From Lepisosteus oculatus (taxonomy: Eukaryota > Chordata > Actinopteri > Semionotiformes > Lepisosteidae), in NCBI RefSeq assembly GCF_040954835.1, contig NC_090708.1:28532001-28596000 (forward strand): a stretch of 64,000 bases of DNA, read 5' to 3'. Positions 11,402-22,122 of the stretch are shown here, piece by piece. The notes beneath the pieces are model-generated. The model ran no database searches, was not told the origin of the DNA, and saw only the letters and a list, made by a program, of their open reading frames with translations. The translations under genes were made by a program, and so were the position numbers. The stretch's first letter is position 1. Every line of letters starts with the position of its first letter.

Positions 11402-12364
11402 ATGTCTGCTACTAACCACACAGGATCATCAGTCACAGAATTCATAATCGTCGGTTTTCCTGGACTACAAGACCAGGGGAGCAAAACCATCCTCTTTTTT
11501 GTATTCCTGGTAGCTTACATCATCATTGTACTGGGAAACCTGTTGATCATACTCATATTTGTCTTTGATGAATCTCTTCACACTCCCATGTATTTATTGA
11601 TCTGCAGTCTAGCAATTTTTGATATTTCTTTCCCCTCCATCACTGTTCCTAAAATGTTAGCTATATTCATGTTTGATTCAAACTTAATTTCATTTGATTC
11701 CTGTTTTATCCAGATGTTCCTTTTCATGAGTTTGGGTATAGCTGAAGGATTTCTTCTCACAGTTATGGCTTACGACAGATACCTAGCAATCTGTAAGCCA
11801 CTGCACTACCACAGTAAAATTACAAACAGCCTGGCCATTAGACATGTTGTGTGGTGCTGCATTGGTGGATTTCTTTCGTTGATTATTCCTACGATACTTG
11901 CTGTGAGGCTCCCCTTCTGTGGACCTGACAAAATTCTCCACTGCTGGTGTGATCATTCCTCAGTTCTCAGATTAGCATGTGCGAATGTTGTCATCAACAG
12001 CATTCTGGGATTGACCATAGCGTTGTGTGTGCTTCTCATCCCTCTGTTCCTGATCCTGCTCTCCTATGTGATGATCATTAAGTCTGTGCTGCAGATCTCC
12101 ACCTCTGAGGGGAAGAGCAAAGCTTTCTCCACCTGCACATCACACCTGCTGGTCATCTCTGTCTTTTTTCTCACAGCAACCTGTGTCTACATCTCCTACA
12201 GGGTACCTGGAGCTTCAGCAGATTTGCGCATCATGGCAGCAGTATTTCAGAATGTCTTCCCTCCCCTCATGAACCCCATCATCTATTGTTTGCAGACCAA
12301 AGAGATCAGGAACAGTTTAATTAAAACCCTGAAAAAGAGAAGGGTCTTCCCCCTCTCAAGGTGA
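11402..12364 (+). CDS. odorant receptor, intact (OR gene 1)
   Basis: A 320-aa seven-transmembrane GPCR of the olfactory receptor family, expected in the ciliary membrane of olfactory neurons and coupled to the olfactory G protein. Visible hallmarks are an N-glycosylation site N-H-T at residues 5-7, LHTPMY at 59-64 (end of intracellular loop 1), MAYDRYLAIC at 122-131 (end of TM3), conserved extracellular cysteines at 101, 173, 181, 183 and 193, KAFSTC at 240-245 (TM6) and NPIIY at 291-295 (TM7). The length is normal and the coding region is intronless. ATG 11402 is chosen because it aligns with the start of the 36586 gene; the in-frame GTG just upstream is unlikely. The FPGL and FCGPDK motifs suggest the fish delta/class-I-like group. 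The ligand is unknown. Confidence 0.92.
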   Translation: MSATNHTGSSVTEFIIVGFPGLQDQGSKTILFFVFLVAYIIIVLGNLLIILIFVFDESLHTPMYLLICSLAIFDISFPSITVPKMLAIFMFDSNLISFDSCFIQMFLFMSLGIAEGFLLTVMAYDRYLAICKPLHYHSKITNSLAIRHVVWCCIGGFLSLIIPTILAVRLPFCGPDKILHCWCDHSSVLRLACANVVINSILGLTIALCVLLIPLFLILLSYVMIIKSVLQISTSEGKSKAFSTCTSHLLVISVFFLTATCVYISYRVPGASADLRIMAAVFQNVFPPLMNPIIYCLQTKEIRNSLIKTLKKRRVFPLSR

Positions 12365-12689
12365 AAGGATCCAGGATTATTACTAAATAAAATAGCAGCA
12401 AGTTGTCCAAGAAGACATTGTCATTCTGTTTTAACACTGTTTTCTCAAGAAATTTTAAAGACCCAAATCAATTTCTTGGTTCAATTTCTCAGAAAAAATA
12501 AGATGTAATGATTTTTACATTAAACTGAGATCAAATTTATTTCAGTCTTCATCAGAAGTAACGTTTCCACCCATAAATAATAGGATACAGACAGGAAATG
12601 TTGAGACTTTTTGCTGTTAAAGTTTCTACATGTAAGTCTTTATTTTCATTGCATTGCTGAGACTTATTTTTTACTCACCTGGAGAGAGC
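12365..12689. other. 3' flank of OR gene 1
   Basis: Non-coding. The first 60 bases resemble the 3' flank of the 36586 gene ('AGCAAGTT..CCAAGAAGACAT'), consistent with duplicated genes. No polyadenylation signal could be assigned with confidence. Confidence 0.4.
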
Positions 12690-12965
12690 AATCCACTCAT
12701 TTCCAGAAGAGAACCATGACCTCAGTCTTGGAGGTGCTGATTCTCATCCCAGCTGCTTCACACTCGGCAGCAAATCGCTCAAGTGCAAGCCAAAGGTCAA
12801 AGTCAGATGATACCAAAAGGACAACATCATCTGCAAATAGCAGAAATGCCACCCTTAGTAAAACCCCCCACCAGACACCCTCATATCCTCAGCTGTGCCT
12901 TGATATCCTGTCCATGAACACCACAAACAGGAGTGGTGACAAGACGGAGGCCTGATGGAGTCCGA
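12690..12965 (-). mobile_element. RTE/Rex3-like RT fragment
   Basis: Minus-strand reading gives the RT catalytic block 'LLFADDVVLL', then 'ALERFAAECEAAGMRIST' and 'SKTEVMVL', split over two frames. This is the most common fish RTE/Rex3-type LINE signature. It is a short internal fragment and is dead. Confidence 0.75.
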
Positions 12966-14945
12966 GTTAGACAATTAGCTAGATAATTATACTGTATACT
13001 GTCTGCCTTACTGTTATTTTGTTGTTGCTTGATTTGATTTCGGCAAAATAAAGCTAATGTCCTTAAATGACAAATAAATGTCCTAAATTGTGTAATTGTT
13101 TTAACAATAAAATAACAATTACACAACACAATATTAAATGTATACATTTCACAGACCTAAGTCTTACAAACCTGGAAATCCAGAATTCTACCCCCAGTAA
13201 TTAGAAACACACTTTAAAAAGCCAAAAAGAGTGAAAACCTTTTTGCATGGCACAAGCTTTAAAGAAGAAGAGGGTGATGGTGATGTTATTTTTTCTCTCT
13301 TTTTCTTGTCCTCTGTTTCTCTCTCTCTCCTTGTCTGTCTCCTTCCTCCACTCTTTGTCTTCGTCTGCTGCCTTTTTTTAATTTATCCTGTGCTATTGCT
13401 GTTTTATCCTTGATTAGTGTACTAATTGTGACACAGTGGTGAAAATGTACTTTTGTTGTTGTGATACTGCTGTTCACCACTAAAGGATCTTTCCATTCTG
13501 ACAACTGTGTGTGAATGCATTTTTGTATTAACACCACGGGTGTCTCTTATTGAGAGCCCTATATTAAATGTTCATGTGCCTGGTGTGGTTGTTCATTAGA
13601 TGCTTGCCAGAAGCCATACAGTTTAGTTGCTGAATTCCTCATAGGAAAGATAATATTTTTTTCCTTTTTTCATCTAGCTAATCTCACCTCAAAGTCAACC
13701 CTTGAATACTTTCCACAGATTGATTCCACACTGGCACTCTATTTCCTAAAGAGAGTTAAAAAACTGTAAGCCAGTGGAATAATGCACAGTCAAACCTCAG
13801 GGTTTAATATGTAATAAAAGTTATGTAATACAAAGTTCTTCACCAATAGTGTGGGGCTTACCTGCTTTAGCAATCTGCAAGCTTATATTTTTCTCCGTTC
13901 CCATTTCAAGAGTCCATCTTGGAAGTTAAAAGAAGTTTTTATTTCATGCGCATGGGAGTGAAACACAGAGAAGCTCTGTGTATTTTTCTCAAATTAACCT
14001 AGAGCAGTCCCTAAATATTTTTCTGTTATCTATCACGCTTTCCTGTGCTCACAAGATTGGCAGTGTTCCAAATTCACACACGTTCTCCTACCTCCCTATT
14101 TGCTGAAGATAACTTTTTTTAAATACAATTGGTCACTTACATTTGTAGCACGCATTCCTATATAATGGTATAGAATTACATAGTAACCCATTAGCACATG
14201 CTATATCGATGTAGCTAAGTATGTAGGCTGCCTTTTTGACACAAAAGCTAGTTTTATTTAAATAGAAAATATGAAAACTTATCCCAATTTAGCAGTGCAC
14301 ACAACAAATTTCCAGGTTCATCTGGCGTACCACCTGGGGTGCTCCATGCACCACAGTTTGAGAATCACACTGCTACAAGTGACTTCATTTTACAAAGGTG
14401 GTAACTCTTGTGATAATAATAATTAATAGATAAATAATTATAGACTGATGTCAGTAATATGTATAAACATGAAGTTCTTTTTTTAAAAAAAAATAATACA
14501 TTCCCATTTATCTGATTATTTTAATTTATTATCACCATTAAATTCTGGTTTCTGACCAAACTATTCAACCACTATGGCACAAATTACCAAATGCATTGAA
14601 ATTAGCCAATACCATCTATTCCTCTTCTAATGAAAATAAATTAATAGGAGTTAAATTTATCAACTTTTCAAAAGCTTTATATTTAGTTCATCATAATATA
14701 CTTTAAAGAAAGTTAAAAAATATTGTATATTTTCCCAGAGATGTTTGGTTTGGTTTAATGCATACCTCTTTAACAGGTAACAGTCTGTAATTATTGATGG
14801 GTATGAATCAAAATGTTCTTGTTTTATACAAAGCTGTCCCACACTGTTCAGTTTTAGGTCCTTTTCTTTATTTTAAATGAGTAATCCCTATTACATTAAA
14901 AATCTAGTGTTCAATTATATGCAGGGATACTTTACACCTGTAATG
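12966..14945. other. long non-coding stretch
   Basis: AT-rich sequence with a CT-rich patch (about 13292-13352, mostly CTCTCT and CTGTCTCC words). No gene, RNA or repeat family was recognised. The short open frames here have no recognisable domains. Confidence 0.45.
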
Positions 14946-16352
14946 TGCTCTCTGAAGGCACCAGTTCTGTAGGGTTTGGGCATTTACTGGGACATTATTA
15001 ATTGTAGCAGTAAATCACAAAATTGATTCTTTTGATGGCTTTAGAATCCAACCATGTGATATAACTCAAACAACGCACATATACAGGTACTAATGCACGA
15101 GGATACATTTATTAATACATAGAATATGCATATAAACCTAACAGATCTTATAGAGAGGGTTATCAGAATAAAAAAGGTATATATTCAGTCAGTTACAAAG
15201 TGTTACACATATCAAGAGGACATACGTTCAGTATATCATTCATTTAGACCGTTTCATAAATGAACTTGGTGATAACTTCTACATTAGATACTCAAAACAA
15301 GTACATAACTCTTAGGAATTAAATTGATATCAACACGTTGGGACAACAATTGAATTCTCGAGCAGTAATGCAGTGAAGTTGAATACTCATCCAATCTCTG
15401 GGGATTCAGATCTCCTGCGGACTCAAAGAAACAGTTGCAGGCTTGTTGCTGTCCAATCCGCGCTCTCTGGCTCGGTGCCAGGCTGTGCTGTGCGGCTTGC
15501 GACGGTGTGCTGCTGATGCTCACTGACCGGCTAGTTAGTGTTGGCTTTAACTAGCAAAGTTTGTGCACAGGAGAAAAGATGACTGTGGGTCCCAGCAAGT
15601 CAGGAAGAGGACCGGTTCGTTCCTGATGAATAGCTAGTTCTGAATAGTGATTCAGCTGTCCACAGTTCTGACCTGTTCATGAGGCCTGCTGCTGGTGCTA
15701 AACTCGGGTGGATCCTCTGGTTACTCTCTGGCAACCTCCGCTCTAGACTCTTAGAACAAAGGAAAGTTCTGGCACTCGGACACACTGGCCATTCCGTGGT
15801 TGTCCGGGCTGAGTCTCAGGATGGTCAGGAGGCGCGCTGCGAGAATGTCCTGCCCTTGGGAGCCTTCTGCTCCTGGGCCGTCCTGCCCTGGAATTCTCCT
15901 TTGAATTCCCTTTAGAATTGTCCACAGAATTCTCTCAGGCCCTCTGTGTTGCCTGTTTTTACCTGGAGGAACTTTAGCTCGTTCATTGGCTGAAAGTTCC
16001 ATGGGCATCAGAGTCCCACGTGGGGTTACTCGGCCCTACCAGTCCCTGATTGGTTGATCAAGGTGAGATATGAGTTACTTACTCCTGACAGTTAGGAATG
16101 CAGTCCAGATGTCCATCTGGCACTCCCTAGACAGATAGGCGCTAATGGATGACCATTGATCATGATAGCCAGGCTTAGCTAAGTGCATCCCCCTTTGGGA
16201 GCTGTCCCTTATCAAAAGAAAACATCTTTAAATCAGCCTGCATGAATAGCTTCTCTGTGGCTGCACCACAGAGATGTACAGAGAGATGAGGCCTCATTTG
16301 GGAAAGCACAGCAACACTTAATTCTGTCTTATTAATAAGCCTCGCCTCTACA
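14946..16352 (-). mobile_element. 1.5-kb retroviral LTR family, copy A (5'-trimmed in this orientation)
   Basis: It aligns in reverse orientation with the complete solo LTR at 22123-23621. The + strand reads from 'CTCTCTGAAGGCACCAG' through to 'ATTAATAAGCCTCGCCTCTACA'. The terminal module containing the TTTGGCGTCC words is missing at the 14946 side. It contains no coding. The antisense polyadenylation region (ATTAATAAATG on the minus strand near 15110) is retained. Confidence 0.8.
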
Positions 16353-18748
16353 CACCTCTAGCTCAAATTTGTCACATATACAAGTTTCTTTACAAACTGG
16401 CTTTAATTTAGTGCATTAGTGGTTATGGGTAAATAATTTGATTTGAAATAAGGAACAAAACCTTATATCATGGTATTTGGTACAAGACAAAGGGTGAGAA
16501 CTGCTTTTATTATTTATACAACTAATGGTAAAGGACTTGAATGTCACGGGAGCCTGGTCAGACTCCCGTGAAGTGTGTAATAAAGACCCTATGTGTGATG
16601 GTAAAATCCAGAAGAGTCTGAAGAAGGACATCAGGGGAATAAACAGCAGGGGTACGACAGATTGACAGATAGTGGGTGGCGACTGTAGTGATCCAGTGCA
16701 TGGGGAAAATGCCAAGGCAACCAAATCCCTGGGAAGGTGCTCCAAGCCCCGGGCTCAGAGGTCAGGATGTATGGGATGAAGGCATATGCGCTGAGGCTTC
16801 ATCCAAGCCTGGAGGTAGGTGGGCCTTTAGACATCCATATTCGAAAACTGAGCCAGAAACTACGAAGATGCAAATCTTTTAAACCAAAATACAAACAAGA
16901 CACACCGAGAAATAATAGAACCTAATCAATAATAGAAAATGGTAGGCTGTCTAGAGGAGAGATGTGAAATCTGTAATTGAAAAGCTTGATTGTATAGAAT
17001 ACTTTGGGTTTCAGGATGACTCTGAATAAAGTTTTATGAAATACAGTATCTTCAGAAACTTTTATTATAAGCTTGGGATACTGCATAGGTCTAAAGCATG
17101 TTTACAATGAACATTAGAAAGACAAGCATATCTGAGTTACTGTTGAGTCTCCTGGACTATGGGGATATAATTTATGAGAATACACCTAAGACTCAGCTGT
17201 CCACCCTGGATGTCTGAATTCAATTGCCCCAAGGCACTTAAACAAAGTGACCATACATGTTGTGAATACAGAACAGAAAAGACCAGAAGACAATGGAGGA
17301 GAGGAACCAAAAACTCTAGGGGTTCAAGGTCAACTGGCTGCCCAACCCCTTTGGACATGCTAACATACAATTTCAAAAAAAGGAAAAAATGAATAAAGGT
17401 ATTGATCCATCCATCATGTCTTCTGTATGTCAGTAATCCATTCAGAGTCAGTACTCTTTGTAGACCAGCAAAATCCTCCTAAAGGATAGCTATATCCATG
17501 ATGTCCCTCTTGGAGCTGTGGCAGTGATGCAGCATCCAACTCAGATGATGTCCAGCCTGGGCGCCTTCCAGACATATTGGGAGGAAAATAGGAACCAGCA
17601 ACAGCAGTCATGGTTGCAGCAGGCTATGATTTAAGGATTAATTATCAATAATATACTGTACATTGATTTATTCTTGGATGTCCTTATACAGTATGTCTTC
17701 TCCAATATAACTACTACTTCGAATAAAAAATTGAGACTGATTGCACAAATACTAAAAAAACTCTGCATGTTTTTTGAAAGCAGCACTTGGAATGTTTCAA
17801 TGCCTTCCAAAACAAAAGAAAATAAAAATCCATTATTATTACTATTGCATTGGCTGCCGGCAGTAGTAGAGGTGCTATTAATAGTGTTTAGGCTGTAATA
17901 AAGAATGTTGGTGTGACAAGAGTCTTTGTGATCTTCATTTGCTTGACAGGCAAAAATAAAAAGAACAGAAAAATCTTGGCAAAGGCTCAGGATGCCCATG
18001 AACCTCTACCAGGTCTCTGAATGGTCAGATTATTATTAGATCAGGTTTCTAAAGGCAGTCAATTTGAAAATGTCGTAAGGACCCCTGATTTTTATGTCAG
18101 CCATTTTCATTTTTCTATATCTGTCTAAATTTTATTTGTCCAAGTTGATTTGTGTCTCTTGTAAAAGTCTCTTGTGACTTTTAGCAGTGACACAGCAAGG
18201 AGTTTGTGATTTTTATATATTTAAGCTAGATTTTACTTTTTTGACTTCTTTGAACTGTTTTGCCAGATAGAGGCTCTTATAGAAAAGATTGTGTTGTCTC
18301 TTTGGCCCAAATGTACTGTTGTGAAGCTAATTTTGTCTTTTTTCTTTTCATATAAAGTTTGTCATGCTGTTATAATTTTGTTGAAATAATGAAATTCACA
18401 TGCATGCAGGTATAGAATTGCGAACTCTCATTAATTTGTTGCTTTATTAGAAAATAGTTTCACTGCTCTGAAAAAAACATTATAGTCGTATTAAAAGGAT
18501 ATTGGATCACTTACATGTCTCATACTTTGTGAACTAATAAAAAAAAATTGTTTATGGAAATGAAAAGTATGGTGAACTGCAAATTCATGCTGTACTGCAC
18601 ATCTGCCCAAGATGGGGTTATACAGTTAAGTGAGATTGGAGTGGGCCAGTTTTGTACCATTGAAACCTACTGGGAATCTATCTGGAGGCCTTGGGAGGAG
18701 AAATACAAATCCCAGGATCATTACCTCTGACAAGTAGAACTCACACTT
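16353..18748. other. non-coding stretch with an unclassified repeat near its start
   Basis: About 16530-16760 ('CACGGGAGCC..TCAGACTCCCGTGAAG..GACCCTATG', then 'CAAGGCAACCAAATCC') resembles 55694-55900 and part of 39529-39770, so it is probably a copy of an unclassified interspersed repeat. The remainder holds only short unconvincing frames and nothing recognised. Confidence 0.4.
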
Positions 18749-18852
18749 CAAAATAATATTAATAATTCCCTACACGTATATGGTGTTCTACATATATAGT
18801 TACTCAAAGCACTTTGCAGGTAATAGTGACTCCCCTCCACTATCACCAGTGT
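18749..18852 (-). mobile_element. old SINE 3'-tail fragment
   Basis: 'AATAATAATT..TACTCAAAGCACTTTGCAGGTAATAGTGACTCCCCTCCAC' (in pieces) is the complement of the shared SINE tail seen complete at 32060-32160 and 20207-20300. It is diverged and isolated from any head. Confidence 0.6.
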
Positions 18853-18890
18853 GTAGACTATACTATACTTCACTACACTATACTGTAGTG

Positions 18891-19000
18891 TTGGACCTGT
18901 TTGGATTTGGATGCTATTTTTTGTCTCCCCCGCTCACTGTCTCACGGACTGTCACTATTATTTTGTGCACTATTAAGCCTCTGTGTGTTTCCAATAGTAG
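18891..19000 (-). repeat. interspersed repeat, inverse copy of 39620-39722
   Basis: 'TTTGGATTTGGATGCT', 'TCACGGACTGTCACTATTATT' (in part) and 'TGCACTATTAA' match the reverse complement of 39620-39722 closely. Family unknown. It may be part of an LTR or other repeat with relatives at 16530 and 55694. Confidence 0.6.
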
Positions 19001-19504
19001 GGCAGTAGGACCCACCAGTCAGTAGACAATACTATGCTACACTATAATGGAGCATTAGGACCCATACCCATTGCACCCACAATCAGGAAAGACATTTCTA
19101 ACCAAGGTTTAGAAGATATATTTTACCCAGAAAACTCAAGTTCCCTAAAAACACAGAAGAGCAAGCTCTATTAAACAAGGTTTTGTTTGGATTATCATGA
19201 AGTAAGGGCTCTCGCCTGGTGCAAGCTTTAAGTCCCAACTCATCTTGACTTGTCTCTGTTCTCTCAATTCCTGTCCTCTTCTTATTCTGCTCCTTCCTTT
19301 GTTGTTAATGTGATCTTATATTCTGTGTTACTAAACTACTCATTACCAATCATTAATGCACAAATTAAACTTGGTAAACCAAGGGAAACTTGGCCAAGTG
19401 CCACAAACTGTATCTAAAATCTAAGAGACACTTCTCAGTCACCTAAAGCTTTAACAATACACATTACACGGTATATAAACATTATATATATATATTGTTT
19501 TAGG

Positions 19505-19850
19505 GCATTCCTAACAAGCAATTGCATTTGAAATCAAAGTTAATAATAAACAGTAATGAAAGATATTAATTTGATAGGGAGTAATATAATTTAAACAAAA
19601 TTTAAACATTAACTTGACAATGTCCAGCTCATGTACGGACATAGAAAAATTAAGTATAGAATGGAAAAGAAACATGACATCTGTTGCCCTGTTATTTATA
19701 CTTCTTTTGATTTGTCCTTCCTGTACCAACATTCATAATTTCATTTTACTTAAATAATAATAAAGGCAAACTTTTAGAATTCCAAATAACCCATCTGTGC
19801 TTTCATTTGTTCAATAAATACCCTTTTATAATGGCTCCAGGTGTTATTTT
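19505..19850 (+). repeat. segmental duplicate of 38660-38990 (OR flank)
   Basis: 'AAACAAAATTTAAACATTAA' followed by 'CACAATGTCCAG'-type, 'GGACATAG.AAA' and 'AAACATGACATC' words occur in the same order and spacing at 38770-38870. At 38.7 kb this sequence lies just before an OR fragment. Here no OR follows, so it may be the flank of a lost OR copy. Confidence 0.55.
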
Positions 19851-20069
19851 TTATACTTGTCTTAGAAAATGGCATGAATTTTCAGGATTAAGTGTGAAGA
19901 TAAAAAATAACTATTATTCCACTGCATTCGTTGTACAAAGACAAGAAAGAGTACCGTGTTTATAGCATTTGTTAATGCAGGGTGGAGATATAATTTATAT
20001 AACTTAACTGCCTACCTCTCAGTCTTTGTAGAATCTCTTTGTAATCTGTTCATAATGTTTAAAGCAGTT

Positions 20070-20158
20070 CTTCTTATTAGCATCCTGTCCTGCCTTGTGT
20101 CCCTTGCTTGCCAGAATAGCCATTGGATTGGCACCATTACCCCCACGACCCTACATAA
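20070..20158 (+). mobile_element. tRNA-derived SINE, 3' end fragment
   Basis: 'CCTGTCCTGCCTTGTGTCCC..TTGCCAGAATAG' matches the 3' part of the SINE at 38310-38580. It is immediately followed by a triplet repeat. Confidence 0.5.
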
Positions 20159-20206
20159 TAACAACAACAACAACAACAATAATAATAATAATAATAATAA
20201 TACTTG
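20159..20206. repeat. (AAC)n(AAT)n microsatellite
   Basis: Six AAC units run directly into about eight or nine AAT units. It lies at the poly-A-like end of the antisense SINE that follows, where such triplets usually arise. Confidence 0.9.
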
Positions 20207-20386
20207 CTTACATTTATATAGCGCTTTTCTGAACACTCCACTCAAAGCGCTTTATAGGTAATGGAGACTCCCCTCCACCACCACCAATGTGCAGCATCCA
20301 CCTGGATGATGCAACGGCTGCCATAGTGCACCAGAACGCTCACCACACATCAGCTAACAGTGGGTAGGAGAGCAGAGTAATGAAGC
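20207..20386 (-). mobile_element. 5S-SINE 3' half, antisense
   Basis: The reverse complement matches 31980-32150 of the full SINE ('ATAGCGCTTTTCTGAACACT', 'CCACCACCACCAATGTGCAG', 'GTGCACCAGAACGCTCACCA'). It stops exactly where the endogenous retrovirus LTR begins. Confidence 0.75.
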
Positions 20387-20693
20387 TGAAGAAATATATA
20401 TCTGAACAAGGACTGGACTTCTTGTGATACAATACATTCCAGGCTTAGAGTTATGGCAGGAAAGGGGATAACTGATAAGGATTCTAGATGCCAGCTAGAA
20501 ACCCCCCCCAAGTAAGGAAATCTAAAACTGATTATTAAGATTTGTCAAGGTCTGGGAACTGTCCTGACACCGTGACCTCCCCATTACCGTGGTATTTCGA
20601 ACAATACTTTGGTCTTATTGTTCCTTGCATGCAATAAAACACATCTGGTTAAACTTCATCTCGGGATCCAGAACTTATTTGTCTTTTACAACA
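20387..20693 (+). repeat. 5' LTR of the endogenous retrovirus
   Basis: It begins TGAAGAAATATAT, which matches TGAAGAAAGATAT at the 3' LTR start (28873). It shares 'CCCCCCAAGTAAGGAAA' and 'GTCAAGGTCTGGGAA.TGTC' blocks with 28915-28985, and ends in CA at 20693. AATAAA at 20633-20638 is a likely polyadenylation signal. Length is about 307 bases. Confidence 0.75.
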
Positions 20694-20698
20694 ATGTT

Positions 20699-20716
20699 TG
20701 GCGTCACGAACAGGAT
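20699..20716 (+). promoter_or_regulatory. primer-binding site of the endogenous retrovirus
   Basis: TGGCGTCACGAACAGGAT starts with TGG a few bases after the LTR end. By eye it is closest to the tRNA-Lys type site (TGGCGCCCGAACAGGGAC) with about four mismatches. The tRNA assignment is inference. Confidence 0.5.
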
Positions 20717-20775
20717 TTTTCAGAAGGTGCAGGGCTTTCCATCAGCAGGAGAGACGGACAGCGTGCACACTACTC

Positions 20776-20785
20776 AGAGGTAAGG
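20776..20785 (+). promoter_or_regulatory. candidate retroviral splice donor
   Basis: 'CAGAGGTAAG' gives a strong AG|GTAAG donor (GT at 20780) about 85 bases after the LTR. That is the expected place for the donor of a spliced env message. No direct evidence of use. Confidence 0.4.
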
Positions 20786-21002
20786 TCTACTCTTTTATTA
20801 AAAGTCCCAACTCTCTTGTCTGACCGATTGGGAAGTCTCTACTCCCTGCAAGGATCACCCGAGATGATGGAGTAAACGTGAGTTTCTGGTTTCCTCTGGC
20901 CCAGGAAAGACACCAGTGTGTGTAATGGGTGGTTGGCTGTAAACCCAGAATTAATTCTGGGAGACGACGAGCCACGGTATTGCGGACGGCATTCAAAATT
21001 GC

Positions 21003-21195
21003 TGTATGCCTTAATTGTGCGTGGAGTTTTTGAATGGGTTTGTGCATTTTCGCAGATCTCAGAACCGGTTTCGGCCTTAATTGCAGAAAGGGTTCTGAAG
21101 CTGAGTTGTGCCTTAATTGCACACATAATCCAGGACTGGTTTGGCCTTAATTGGGCACAGGAGTCCTGAGATGAGCTATGCCTTAATCGTGCATG
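21003..21195 (+). repeat. repeated GCCTTAATTG motif in the retroviral leader
   Basis: 'GCCTTAATTG' or a one-base variant occurs five times, near 21008, 21073, 21109, 21143 and 21181. It is often followed by TGCA or GCAC, giving short palindromic words. Spacing is about 34-65 bases. It lies between the PBS and gag, where retroviral packaging signals usually reside. Confidence 0.7.
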
Positions 21196-21900
21196 AATTG
21201 GTGTGGCGTGTTTTTTTGGGTTTTAAAAGGAACAGGAGGAGAGTAGATAATATATGTACGTTTTATGTGTTTTCCTTTTTAGTGAACATACTGTACACAT
21301 AGGCACAACACTCTAACATAAGCACATCTCATAATAAAAGAGCAAAGCACTAAGTAGCAGGATTTAAAGGATGTTGAGATCCATGAATAGCTGGCGTTCT
21401 GGGGATGGTGAATTACTGATCTGGAAAGAGAGTTGCTTGTATTCTTGTTCCTTACCTGTGAACAGGGCGGTGTAAGTCCTCCCTTAAGACTCTGAGAGAT
21501 GTTAGGATCTGGAGGTAACAGACGCCCTTAGTTGCATGAGTGCAGCAATGCACAGGAATTCCATGTAAAACCATCCACCTATGAGCTGTTACCTCACACA
21601 CGACACAATAAACCTTCAGAAACCGAACATGTGTGCTAACTGGATGTTTGAAAAAGTGGTAGAAGTGTCTGATTACATATCGGACAAGTGTAAGTTGACG
21701 GAAAGGAGGAAAAATATAGGAAGAAGCCAAGTTTATCAGAGTGAGTTTTGGGCGAAGATGCCTGTAAGAAAGCATATGAGTATTGGCATAAGTACAAGGA
21801 AGTAGCTACAGCCCTGGTGCTCGGCCGGCACCTGCGGTGGTAGATAAACATGAAAGAGAAATCAGAATGGGATAAAAAAGGAGCTTATGGAAAAAACTAA

Positions 21901-21941
21901 AAGCATTAAATGAAAGGAAAGATACCTTTCATTTAATACTT
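21901..21941 (+). other. near-perfect hairpin in gag
   Basis: 'AAGCATTAAATGAAAGG' at 21901-21917 pairs with 'CCTTTCATTTAATACTT' at 21925-21941 around a 7-base loop. All 17 positions pair if one G-U is allowed in RNA. It may be a local duplication-inversion or an RNA element. Confidence 0.6.
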
Positions 21942-22122
21942 TTAATAGAAAGGTAAGATTTTACTCGCTGCAAGAGAGGAGTTGGAATAAAAGTTAAAAG
22001 AGGCAGTGCAGGAGAATCAGAGACTGAAGGAAGAATTAATTCCTGGTTGCACTGCACTGGTTAATGTGTTACAGCCATTCACTAAATTATATCCTGCTCT
22101 CCCACAGGGGAGACAATGATTG

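Noticed and set aside
17414-17611. Possible exon on the minus strand (65 codons)
   Set aside because: No domain, no splice signals consistent with a neighbouring exon and no second copy.
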